Shown here: positions 1 through 5,981 of the stretch, one piece after another | Layout of the letters: each line of letters opens with the position of its first letter | Position numbering within the stretch: position 1 is the first letter of the stretch | DNA from: Hyphomicrobiales bacterium | GTDB taxonomy: Bacteria; Pseudomonadota; Alphaproteobacteria; Rhizobiales; Xanthobacteraceae | Reading direction: 5' to 3' | Assembly: GCA_017304505.1 (NCBI GenBank) | Contig: JAFKKQ010000082.1 | Location: forward strand, 1 to 7,607 | Length of the DNA stretch: 7,607 nt | Program-made: the position numbers and the translations under genes | The notes under the pieces: model-generated | Told to the model about the DNA's origin: nothing | The model's database searches: none | The model's input: only the letters and a program-made list of their open reading frames with translations

Positions 1-750
1 CATCAGCTCGATCACGTCGTCGACGTGCGGATAGGGGTAGACGTAATGGAGCCGCACCCATGCGCCCAACGTGCCGAGTTCGCGAGCGAGATCGAGAAAT
101 TTCGCCCGCACCTCGCGATCCTTCCATTTGCTGGCGGCGTATTTGATATCGACGCCGTAAGCCGAGGTGTCCTGCGAGATGACGAGCAACTCCTTGACGC
201 CGGCCGTGACCAGCCGCTCGGCCTCGCGCAGCACATCGGCGGCCGGCCGCGAGACCAGATCGCCGCGCAGCTCGGGGATGATGCAGAAGGTGCAGCGATT
301 GTTGCAGCCTTCGGAAATCTTCAGATAGGCGTAGTGCCGCGGCGTAAGCTTGATGCCCTCGGGCGGCACCAGATCGAGGAACGGGTCGTGCTTGGGCGGG
401 GCTGCGCGATGCACGGCCTCGACGACGCTTTCGTATTGCTGCGGGCCGGTGACGGCGAGCACGCCCGGATATTGTCCGGTGATCTTTTCGGGTTCCGCAC
501 CCATGCAGCCGGTGACGATGACCTTGCCGTTCTCGGCCAGGGCGTCGCCGATGGCGCCGAGCGATTCCGCCTGTGCGCTGTCCAGGAACCCGCAGGTGTT
601 GACGATTACGAGGTCCGCGCCCCGGTGCTCGCGCGCCAGCGCATAGCCCTCCGCCCGCAGCCGCGTGATGATCCGCTCGCTGTCGACCAGCGCCTTCGGG
701 CAGCCGAGCGAGACGAAACTGATCGAGGGAGCGGCGGATTTTGCGGGCAT
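1..750 (-). CDS. rimO: Ribosomal protein S12 methylthiotransferase RimO (5' part; 3' end outside window)
   Basis: Radical-SAM, iron-sulfur enzyme that adds a methylthio group to the conserved aspartate of ribosomal protein S12 (Asp89 in E. coli) in the cytoplasm. The reverse strand reads 250 codons from ATG at 750 to the window edge with no stop; the family is about 440 residues, so the end of the radical-SAM domain and the TRAM domain are missing here. All three cysteines of the N-terminal methylthiotransferase cluster are visible: C17 in [13 protein letters not shown]53 in VNTCGF and C82 in VTGCMGAEP. The radical-SAM triad is C149, C153 and C156 in [13 protein letters not shown], followed by RGDLVSRP, which separates RimO from MiaB. 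The start is slightly uncertain: an in-frame GTG at 762 would add four residues, neither start has a clear Shine-Dalgarno, and a TGA at 771-769 closes the frame upstream. It is divergent from the transporter operon and unrelated to it in function. Confidence 0.96.
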   Translation of the reverse strand, partial: MPAKSAAPSISFVSLGCPKALVDSERIITRLRAEGYALAREHRGADLVIVNTCGFLDSAQAESLGAIGDALAENGKVIVTGCMGAEPEKITGQYPGVLAVTGPQQYESVVEAVHRAAPPKHDPFLDLVPPEGIKLTPRHYAYLKISEGCNNRCTFCIIPELRGDLVSRPAADVLREAERLVTAGVKELLVISQDTSAYGVDIKYAASKWKDREVRAKFLDLARELGTLGAWVRLHYVYPYPHVDDVIELM

Positions 751-851
751 CTTCGATGGCACGGCGGATCAGCTACAGGCGTTCTGTGGGAAGATCAAGG
801 CGGCGTGAGGCCATTCCGGCCCATTGCGGGCGGCGCGGCTTCGAACCGCAG

Positions 852-869
852 GGAGCGTGGTCACGCTCC
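852..869. promoter_or_regulatory. Inverted repeat, candidate operator upstream of the TTT operon
   Basis: The arms GGAGCGTG and CACGCTCC are perfect complements separated by only two bases (GT), giving an 18-base dyad. It lies in the 188-base spacer between divergent rimO and the transporter operon, about 70 bases before the tctC-like ATG. A two-base gap makes an RNA hairpin unlikely, so a dimeric repressor or activator site is the better reading. No regulator gene is in the window, so the binding protein is unknown. Confidence 0.35.
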
Positions 870-889
870 GACAATTCCAGCATTGCAAA

Positions 890-900
890 AACCACTGGTT
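890..900. promoter_or_regulatory. Short inverted repeat AACCA-C-TGGTT, candidate operator
   Basis: A perfect 5-1-5 dyad 38 bases upstream of the tctC-like ATG and 20 bases after the larger dyad. Its position fits an operator or a site near the transcription start. An 11-base dyad can occur by chance, and no convincing -35/-10 pair was recognised beside it, so this is a weak call. Confidence 0.22.
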
Positions 901-938
901 CTCATGCAGGGTGCGGCCATCAAGGGAGAAAGGCGACG

Positions 939-1904
939 ATGCGTATATGGCTTATAGCGGCCGCGTCCAGCTTGGCTTTGCTGACGCAACCGGCGGTTTC
1001 GCAGACTTATCCATCCAAACCCATTCACATGCTGGTGCCGTATGCCCCCGGCGGCGTCACCGATATCGCCGCCCGTATTGTGGGCGCCAAGCTGACCGAA
1101 GCCTGGGGCCAGCAGGTGGTGGTCGAGAACCGCCCCGGCGGCAATGGCTTCATCGGCATGTCGGCCGGGGCCAAGGGCGCGCCCGACGGCTACACGCTGA
1201 CGATGGCGACAATCGGCGACGTGTCGATCAACCCCGTGTTGTTCAAGGAAATGCCTTACAACATGGAACGCGATTTCACCTCCGTCGGTCTTGTCAGCGA
1301 CATTCCTCTGGTGCTCGCGGCAAATTCCGAGACACCCTACAAGAGCGTTGCCGATGTGATCGCGGCGGCCAAGGCCCAGCCGGGCCGTATCTCGGTCGGT
1401 TCGCCAGGCAGCGGGACCATCAATCAGATCGTGATCGAATGGATCGGCCTCGAAACCGGCACCAAGTTTCAGCACATTCCTTTTAAGGGCGGTGCACCGT
1501 CTGCTGCGGCGGTGGCTGGAGGCACGATCCCGCTCGGTGTCCTGGCCAGTTCTTCGGTCGCGCCCCATGTGAAGTCGGGGAAGATCCGCGTGCTCGCGGT
1601 GACGGGTGCGAAGCCGTCCAAGTTCAATCCGCAATGGCCGACGTTGCAGTCGCAAGGCGTCAAGGAGGTCGATGCCTCGCAGTGGACGCTGCTGCTGGCC
1701 CCCAAGGGAACGCCCAAGGCGATCGTCGAAAAGATCAACACCGAACTGGTCAAGATCCTCAACATGCCCGACGTCAAAGAGCGGTTTGCGGCGGGTGGCG
1801 CGGAAACGAGTCCATCGACCCCGGCCGAGCTTGACGCCAGGATGAAGACGGCGACCGCAGCCTTTGGCAACATTGTCAAGCGGGCTAACATCAAGCCGAA
1901 TTGA
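939..1904 (+). CDS. Tripartite tricarboxylate transporter substrate-binding protein (TctC/Bug family)
   Basis: Periplasmic solute-binding protein that captures a small carboxylate or related organic acid and delivers it to the TctA/TctB membrane pair encoded next. The product has 321 residues, normal for the family. Residues 1-22 form a Sec signal peptide (MRIW, then a hydrophobic Ala/Leu stretch, cleavage near AVSQ). Family hallmarks follow: YPSKPIHMLVPYAPGGVTD at 24-42, VVENRPGGNGFIG at 61-73, APDGYTL at 81-87, the HIPFKGG motif at 179-185, and LLAPKGTPKAIVEKIN at 252-267. ATG 939 is chosen because AGGGAGAAAGG (923-933) sits at good spacing and the signal peptide starts there; the open frame extends back to 741, but that extension is not signal-like and overlaps the rimO start. 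It is first in the operon and followed by a structured 175-base gap. Family assignment is firm; the ligand cannot be predicted, because Bug proteins with similar sequences bind many different acids. Confidence 0.95.
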   Translation: MRIWLIAAASSLALLTQPAVSQTYPSKPIHMLVPYAPGGVTDIAARIVGAKLTEAWGQQVVVENRPGGNGFIGMSAGAKGAPDGYTLTMATIGDVSINPVLFKEMPYNMERDFTSVGLVSDIPLVLAANSETPYKSVADVIAAAKAQPGRISVGSPGSGTINQIVIEWIGLETGTKFQHIPFKGGAPSAAAVAGGTIPLGVLASSSVAPHVKSGKIRVLAVTGAKPSKFNPQWPTLQSQGVKEVDASQWTLLLAPKGTPKAIVEKINTELVKILNMPDVKERFAAGGAETSPSTPAELDARMKTATAAFGNIVKRANIKPN

Positions 1905-1915
1905 TGAAGGTCGCG

Positions 1916-1979
1916 GAAAGCCACTTCATCCCGCTGCCGCGCCGGATTCGTCCGGCGTGGCATGTATGAGGTGGCTTTC
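1916..1979 (+). ncRNA. Two-tier RNA hairpin with UUCG loop in the tctC-tctB gap
   Basis: Starting 12 bases after the binding-protein stop, 1916-1929 pairs with 1966-1979 (14 pairs, one G-U). Inside it, 1935-1946 pairs with 1951-1962 (12 pairs, one G-U), capped by TTCG at 1947-1950. An internal loop of 5 and 3 bases separates the two stems. No T-run follows (the next bases are GCATATAAGC), so it is not a standard intrinsic terminator. By analogy with known operons where a hairpin after the binding-protein gene protects that part of the mRNA from 3' exonucleases, a stabiliser or processing element giving more binding protein than permease is the likeliest role. A dispersed genomic palindrome is the alternative. 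The structure is seen directly; the function is inferred. Confidence 0.7.
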
Positions 1980-1985
1980 GCATAT

Positions 1986-2016
1986 AAGCGCGCCAGGTTT
2001 TAAGCACGCCAGGTTT
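1986..2016. repeat. Two-copy tandem repeat, period 16
   Basis: The 15-base unit AAGCRCGCCAGGTTT occurs at 1986-2000 and 2002-2016 with one difference (G or A at the fifth base). The second copy contributes to a small stem, AGCACG (2003-2008) with CGTGCT (2017-2022), around an 8-base loop. It lies between the large hairpin and the tctB ribosome binding site. Two copies only, so it may be replication slippage or a paired protein site. Confidence 0.45.
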
Positions 2017-2038
2017 CGTGCTCTGTTTGAGGATGTCG

Positions 2039-2063
2039 GCATGCCGCGCTGAAAGCGGCATGC
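2039..2063 (+). promoter_or_regulatory. Perfect 9-bp hairpin just upstream of the tctB ribosome binding site
   Basis: GCATGCCGC at 2039-2047 pairs perfectly with GCGGCATGC at 2055-2063 around a 7-base loop. The GAGG of the tctB Shine-Dalgarno begins at 2069, five bases after the stem, so folding could affect ribosome loading on tctB. There is no T-tract, so it is not a terminator as it stands. It is the last of several structured elements in this gap. Confidence 0.45.
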
Positions 2064-2079
2064 GGGTTGAGGCTAAGGC

Positions 2080-2526
2080 ATGCATATCCGCTCTCCGCGA
2101 GACTTCTGGTCCGGGCTGATTTTTATCGCCATCGCGGCAGGCTTCATGATCGGCGCCCGCCGTTATGGCCTGGGCGACATGCATCAGATGGGACCGGGGC
2201 TGTTTCCGACACTGGTCGGCGCGCTGCTCGTGGTGCTCGGCGCGGTGGTTGCGTTGCGCGCGTTCGTCATCGAAGGGCCGCCGGTGCCGCGTTTTTATCT
2301 GCGCCCGATCCTCATCAGCGTGGTTGCGATTGCGCTGTTCGGCGTCACCCTGCAACATTTGGGACTGATTGCCGCCATCGCCGTCGTCGTGCTGATCGGC
2401 GTGCTGGCCTCGCGCGAGAGCCGGCCGTTGGAGGTTGTGGGCCTTGTCGTTTTGCTGACGGTGTTTTCCGTCGCCGTGTTCGTGTGGATGCTCGGCTTGC
2501 CGATCCCGCTCTGGCCGGATGCATAA
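2080..2526 (+). CDS. Tripartite tricarboxylate transporter small membrane subunit (TctB family)
   Basis: Small inner-membrane subunit of the TTT permease, partner of TctA. The product has 148 residues, usual for TctB. It has four or five hydrophobic segments at roughly 12-27, 42-64, 75-90, 93-110 and 117-139. The recognisable family feature is the loop after the first helix, MHQMGPGLFPTLVG at 34-47; the QMGPGLFP type motif is typical of TctB, whose sequences otherwise vary widely. The ATG at 2080 has GAGG (2069-2072) seven bases upstream and gives RSPRDFW-SG before the first helix, as in relatives. It follows the binding-protein gene by 175 bases and precedes tctA by 3 bases, so tctB and tctA translation are probably coupled. 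The call depends on the motif, length, topology and neighbours together. Confidence 0.9.
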   Translation: MHIRSPRDFWSGLIFIAIAAGFMIGARRYGLGDMHQMGPGLFPTLVGALLVVLGAVVALRAFVIEGPPVPRFYLRPILISVVAIALFGVTLQHLGLIAAIAVVVLIGVLASRESRPLEVVGLVVLLTVFSVAVFVWMLGLPIPLWPDA

Positions 2527-2529
2527 GCC

Positions 2530-4029
2530 ATGCAGACCCTTGATAATCTGTTGTTCGGCCTCGAAGTCGCGCTGACGCTGCAGAACATCGCTTATTGTTT
2601 CATCGGCTGCTTGCTTGGCACGCTGGTCGGCGTGCTGCCGGGCATCGGCCCGGTGGCGACGGTCGCGATGTTGCTGCCGTTCACCTTCAATCTCGGGCCG
2701 GCGCCGGCGCTGATCATGCTCGCCGGCATCTATTACGGTGCGCAGTACGGCGGCTCGACGACGGCGATCCTGGTCAATATTCCCGGCGAGTCGTCCGCTG
2801 TGGTCACCACGCTTGACGGCCACCAGATGGCGCGCAAGGGCCGCGCCGGGCCTGCGCTCGGCATCGCCGCCATCGGCTCGTTTGTGGCAGGCTGCATTGC
2901 CACGCTGGTGGTTGCCTTCTTTGCGCCGCCGCTTGCCGAGGTCGCAATCAAGTTTGGCCCGCCCGAATATTTCTCGCTGATGGTGTTCGGATTGATCGCA
3001 GCCGTGGTGCTGGCGCGCGGCTCCGTGATCAAGGCCATCGCGATGGTGTGCGTCGGAATCCTGCTCGGGCTGGTCGGCACCGACGTCAATTCCGGCGTGA
3101 TCCGTTACGCCTTCAATTTGCCTGAACTGATGGACGGTATCGGCTTTGTTGCGCTGGCGATGGCGTTCTTCGGCATCACCGACGTCGTGGCGAACCTCGA
3201 GGAGACCGACCAGGGCGATGTCTACAAGGAGCGCTTGGGCAGTGTGCTGCCAACGCTTCAAGACATCCGCACTTGCTTCTGGTCGATCATGCGCGGGACC
3301 TCGCTCGGATCGCTGCTCGGCATCCTGCCGGGGGGCGGCGCGCTGCTCGCGTCGTTTGCGGCCTACATGGTCGAAAAGAAGATCGCAAAGCCGCCGCGCA
3401 ATTTCGGCGAGGGCGATATTCGCGGCGTCGCGGCGCCGGAATCGGCGAACAATGCCGGCGCGCAGACCTCGTTCATTCCGATGTTGACGCTGGGCATTCC
3501 CTCGAACCCGACGATGGCTCTGATGATCGGCGCGCTGATGATCCAAGGCATTCAGCCGGGGCCGCAAGTGATGACGGAACGGCCGGAACTGTTCTGGGGT
3601 CTGGTCGCAAGCATGTGGGTCGGCAATTTGATGCTGCTGGTGCTCAACCTGCCGCTGATCGGCGTTTGGGTGCGGTTGCTCGCGGTGCCTTATCGGCTGC
3701 TGTTCCCCGCGATCTTCGTATTCTGCTGCATCGGCGTTTACACCGTCGACAACAAGGTGTTCGACATCTACGTGCTGGCGGCGCTGACCGGCGTCGCTTA
3801 TGTGCTCCTCAAGCTCGATTGCGAGCCCGCTCCGCTGATCCTCGGCTTCATCCTGGGCCCGATGATGGAGGAGCAGATGCGCCGCGCGATGATGATCAAT
3901 TTCGGCGACATCACCGTCTTTGTCAGGCATCCGGTGTCGGCCCTCTTTCTCGCTGCGGCCGCGATATTGATGCTGTTGATCGCTTTGCCGTCGTTGCGCG
4001 CCAAACGGGAAGTGGCGTTGCAAGAGTAA
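2530..4029 (+). CDS. Tripartite tricarboxylate transporter large permease (TctA family)
   Basis: Large inner-membrane subunit that forms the translocation path for secondary, ion-coupled uptake of the acid delivered by the binding protein. It has 499 residues and about a dozen membrane segments, both normal for TctA. The two related halves are visible: GTLVGVLPGIGPVATVAMLLP at 30-50 in the first and GSLLGILPGGGALLASFAAY at 260-279 in the second. Other signatures are YGGSTTAILVNIPGESSAVVT (73-93), DGHQMARKGRAGPALG (96-111), PESANNAGAQTSFIPMLTLG (303-322) and IPSNPTMALMIGALMIQGIQPG beginning at 323. The C-terminal half carries CEPAPLILGFILGPMMEEQMRRA (431-453), another conserved stretch. The ATG lies 3 bases after the tctB stop and lacks a strong Shine-Dalgarno of its own, which suggests translational coupling. 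No frameshift or missing motif was seen, so the transporter appears complete. Confidence 0.97.
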   Translation: MQTLDNLLFGLEVALTLQNIAYCFIGCLLGTLVGVLPGIGPVATVAMLLPFTFNLGPAPALIMLAGIYYGAQYGGSTTAILVNIPGESSAVVTTLDGHQMARKGRAGPALGIAAIGSFVAGCIATLVVAFFAPPLAEVAIKFGPPEYFSLMVFGLIAAVVLARGSVIKAIAMVCVGILLGLVGTDVNSGVIRYAFNLPELMDGIGFVALAMAFFGITDVVANLEETDQGDVYKERLGSVLPTLQDIRTCFWSIMRGTSLGSLLGILPGGGALLASFAAYMVEKKIAKPPRNFGEGDIRGVAAPESANNAGAQTSFIPMLTLGIPSNPTMALMIGALMIQGIQPGPQVMTERPELFWGLVASMWVGNLMLLVLNLPLIGVWVRLLAVPYRLLFPAIFVFCCIGVYTVDNKVFDIYVLAALTGVAYVLLKLDCEPAPLILGFILGPMMEEQMRRAMMINFGDITVFVRHPVSALFLAAAAILMLLIALPSLRAKREVALQE

Positions 4030-4064
4030 TTCGTGCGGAAACAGGGCTATCCGGGAGGAGGCCA

Positions 4065-4553
4065 ATGAAGCGCGCGATCGCGATTGTGCTGCTGGCAGGG
4101 GCAGGGCTGATCCCGGCGTCACTGCTGGCGGTCGCGCAGAACGCAACGCCGGCCTACAAGCCCGGTCTTGCCGACCTGATGACCATGACGGTGCAGCCAC
4201 GCCACATCAAGCTGGCGCTTGCCGGTCATACGAAGAACTGGGTTTATGCAAAATACGAGCTTGCGGAGCTTGGTGACGCGCTGGCTCGTGCCGCAGCCGT
4301 TTGGCCGAAATACAAGGGCCTGCCGATCGGCGGCATGGTCGACGCCATCGCCAAGGGGCCGATGGCGCAAGTGTCGGCCGCGATTGATGGCAAGGATGCG
4401 AATGGGTTCGCGGCAGCTTACGGACAACTCACCGAAGGCTGCAACGCCTGCCATCAGGCGGCCAATGTCGGGCACGTGGTCATCAAGGTGCCTGCCCGGC
4501 CGGGTGTGTCGAGCTTTCCCGATCAGGACTTCAACCCGAACCTTAAGCCGTGA
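4065..4553 (+). CDS. Exported small haem protein, cytochrome c'-like (one CxxCH)
   Basis: Predicted periplasmic c-type haem protein of 162 residues. Residues 1-24 are a signal peptide (MKRA, a hydrophobic core, cleavage near AVA-Q). The mature part looks mostly helical, with a conserved-looking segment QPRHIKLALAGHTKNWVYAKYEL at 44-66 and a single haem-attachment motif CNACH at 126-130, about 30 residues before the end. A late CxxCH in a small helical protein recalls the cytochrome c' (class II) layout. I recall many unnamed proteins in Proteobacteria with this RHxKL...NW...YEL...CNACH pattern, usually called hypothetical or cytochrome c. ATG 4065 is chosen for the strong GGGAGGAGG at 4053-4061 and the signal peptide; the open frame extends far upstream inside tctA and is not coding there. 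It begins 35 bases after tctA with no terminator between, so co-transcription is likely. The role is unknown: electron carrier, gas sensor or binding protein are all possible. Confidence 0.82.
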   Translation: MKRAIAIVLLAGAGLIPASLLAVAQNATPAYKPGLADLMTMTVQPRHIKLALAGHTKNWVYAKYELAELGDALARAAAVWPKYKGLPIGGMVDAIAKGPMAQVSAAIDGKDANGFAAAYGQLTEGCNACHQAANVGHVVIKVPARPGVSSFPDQDFNPNLKP

Positions 4554-4581
4554 CGGGTTGGCGAAGCCCGCAGCCGTGCGG

Positions 4582-4622
4582 TTTCACCAAGACGATTTCA
4601 CGAGACGATTTCACCAAGACTA
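4582..4622. repeat. Three degenerate tandem copies of a 13-14 base unit
   Basis: TTTCACCAAGACGA (4582-4595), TTTCACGAGACGA (4596-4608) and TTTCACCAAGACTA (4609-4622) lie head to tail, differing by one base deletion and single substitutions. They lie in the 177-base gap between the haem-protein stop and the tRNA. The simplest reading is slippage duplication; repeated protein binding sites are possible. No gene was found in this gap. Confidence 0.5.
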
Positions 4623-4682
4623 TCGCCTTCCGCCCGCGCCGCCGGTATATGCAGCCCGGTGGCGGAACGGATGAACCGGTCC

Positions 4683-4705
4683 TGCCATGCGATCTTGCCA
4701 TGCGA
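4683..4705. repeat. Direct repeat TGCCATGCGA, two copies with 13-base period
   Basis: The 10-base unit occurs at 4683-4692 and 4696-4705, ending 25 bases before the tRNA. It has the same 13-base period as the repeats at 4582-4622 but a different sequence. It lies where a tRNA promoter is expected: TTGCCA at 4695-4700 resembles a -35 box, but no good -10 lies at the right spacing, so no promoter is called. Confidence 0.35.
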
Positions 4706-4730
4706 AAGAAATCTGAGCACGCTAGGGCTC

Positions 4731-4820
4731 GGACGGGTGGCCGAGCGGTTTAAGGCACCGGTCTTGAAAACCGGCAGAGGGGCAACTCTCTCGTGGGTTC
4801 GAATCCCACCCCGTCCGCCA
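4731..4820 (+). tRNA. tRNA-Ser, anticodon UGA
   Basis: A 90-base class II tRNA folds by eye. The acceptor arm GGACGGG (4731-4737) pairs with CCCGTCC (4810-4816), followed by discriminator G4817 and an encoded CCA (4818-4820). The anticodon stem CCGGT/ACCGG encloses the loop CTTGAAA, placing TGA at 4765-4767, which reads UCA-type serine codons. A long variable arm (GAGGGGCAACTCTC region) is present as expected for serine, and the T-arm has GGTTCGAATCC. Discriminator G and the long variable arm are serine identity features. It sits alone between the transporter block and an acyltransferase. tRNA 3' ends are common integration sites, but no second copy of this 3' end was seen within the window. 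Confidence 0.97.
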
Positions 4821-4871
4821 CCAGCGGCTGGCGACAGACATCCTCGGTTCGTTTAGATCGGCGAGGGCCCA

Positions 4872-5816
4872 TTGCAGTTGACGGTCGGAAGCGGAAGCCG
4901 TCATGGCGCTCACCCCGCTAAATTCAATAGCGTTCAGATACTCAGGGCCCTGGCCGCGAACCTGGTGGTATTGACGCACGCCCATGCGGTCGAGCTGAAA
5001 TATTCACCGGATGGAACGGTCCTTCCGGGGTGGAGTTCTCAGGCCGGCCCCATCGGAGTCGATCTGTTTTTCATCATTTCGGGTTTCGTCATCATCCAAG
5101 CAGCCTCGCGCGAGACGTGGCGGACATTCCTGTATGCGCGTATCACACGCATCTATCCGATTTACTGGATCGTCTCATCGCTCGTCCTCGTCGCGTGGCT
5201 GTGGCGGCCGGACATGGTCAATTCTTCGGTCACGGGCGAAATTTCGATTTGGAAATCGTACCTGCTCGTGCCTCAGGACACGGGGCCGCTGTTGGCTGTG
5301 GGCTGGACCCTGACTTACGAAATGTATTTCTACCTGGTGGTGGCAGCGATGCTGGTCGCCGGGGTTCGTCCGGCTGTCGTCCTCGCCGCATGGGCGGCCG
5401 CGCTGATCGCAATGTGGCCGTTCGTGGCACCGGCCAACGCGGCCCTCGTGGTCCTCACCGATCCCATCACGTTGTTTTTTATCTTCGGTGCGCTGCTCGG
5501 CCTGTCTATTCAGGCGCGACGGACGCCACGCAAACGCAAGCCTTCAAGAATCGGGAGATTCTTCGTGCTGCTGGGGGATGCGTCCTATTCGACCTATCTC
5601 GTCCATGTCCTGGTGATCTCGGCCATTTGGCGCGTCGCCCAGGTGCTGCCGTGGCAACCGTCCGCCGTTGTGCTGGCCGGGATAGGCTTCCTGGCATCCA
5701 ATGCTGCCGGGGTTGCGAGCTACTACGTTCTTGAAAGGCCGATACTGCGCTGGGCGCGGGCTTTCGGGGGCCGTGAGGCACACGGGACCGTCGGTACACG
5801 CACCTCGGAATCCTGA
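4872..5816 (+). CDS. Membrane acyltransferase-3 family protein (OafA-type)
   Basis: Polytopic inner-membrane enzyme of the acyltransferase-3 family, which moves acyl groups (often acetyl) onto sugars of O-antigen, exopolysaccharide, Nod factor or other envelope glycans. About ten hydrophobic segments are spread over 314 residues, slightly short for the family because the usual C-terminal extension or SGNH domain is absent. Family marks: NSVQILRALAANLVVLTHAH at 19-38, containing the R-X10-H motif (R25, H36, the proposed catalytic histidine); GVDLFFIISGFVI at 62-74; RITRIYPIYW at 90-99; VGWTLTYEMYFYL at 143-155; LGDASYSTYLVH at 234-245; and a final ASYYVLERP helix at 282-290. No in-frame ATG precedes the first motif and a TAG at 4854-4856 closes the frame, so the start is TTG: 4872 with GAGGG four bases upstream, or TTG 4878 with better spacing. 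The substrate cannot be deduced. It starts 51 bases after the tRNA and has no functional partner here. Confidence 0.9.
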   Translation: MQLTVGSGSRHGAHPAKFNSVQILRALAANLVVLTHAHAVELKYSPDGTVLPGWSSQAGPIGVDLFFIISGFVIIQAASRETWRTFLYARITRIYPIYWIVSSLVLVAWLWRPDMVNSSVTGEISIWKSYLLVPQDTGPLLAVGWTLTYEMYFYLVVAAMLVAGVRPAVVLAAWAAALIAMWPFVAPANAALVVLTDPITLFFIFGALLGLSIQARRTPRKRKPSRIGRFFVLLGDASYSTYLVHVLVISAIWRVAQVLPWQPSAVVLAGIGFLASNAAGVASYYVLERPILRWARAFGGREAHGTVGTRTSES

Positions 5817-5981
5817 CCCGGAAGCGGGGCGACGGATGTCGCCAGATCATAACCGATCGTTTACCATACCAAGGTTGGCCTCACTTCAGCCTCTTTCCAG
5901 CCTCGGTATTGTTAAGGGTTGGATGGCATTTGAGGAAAATGGGCGGCCGGAAGTCCCGGGCGCGGCAATGTCGGGGACCCA

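Noticed and set aside
741..938. Upstream extension of the binding protein to 741
   Set aside because: It would overlap the rimO start and put 66 non-signal residues before a textbook signal peptide; the Shine-Dalgarno at 923-933 fixes the start at 939.
25..957. 310-residue plus-strand open frame
   Set aside because: It lies opposite rimO, whose reverse-strand product has all six cluster cysteines; the plus-strand translation has no family resemblance and its end overlaps the tctC signal peptide.
861..1655. 264-residue minus-strand open frame
   Set aside because: Antisense shadow of the binding-protein gene; Arg/His-rich with no motif.
3273..4064. Upstream extension of the haem protein inside tctA
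   Set aside because: Same frame stays open by codon bias, but GGGAGGAGG and the signal peptide both support ATG 4065.
1891..4200. 769-residue minus-strand open frame opposite tctB-tctA
   Set aside because: It is a mirror of strongly biased plus-strand codons: the product is almost entirely His, Arg, Asp, Gln and Ala, with no domain or signal, while the opposite strand encodes clear TctB and TctA.
4554..4570. CGGGTT...AAGCCCG stem after the haem-protein stop as a terminator
   Set aside because: Short, bulged and without a T-run; cannot be separated from chance in GC-rich DNA.
4797..4820. tRNA 3' end as an att site for an integrated island
   Set aside because: No second copy of the T-arm/acceptor sequence and no integrase in the window.
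5828..5843. GGCGAC-ggat-GTCGCC stem after the acyltransferase as a terminator
   Set aside because: Only six pairs and no T-tract follows; too weak to call.
5860..5925. TTTACCAT and TTAAGGG before rlpA as CtrA half-sites or a promoter, with an imperfect dyad ATACCAAGG/CCTCGGTAT
   Set aside because: Neither half-site pair has the TTAA-N7-TTAA spacing, and no -35/-10 pair with good spacing was found; the dyad has a mismatch and a 26-base loop.
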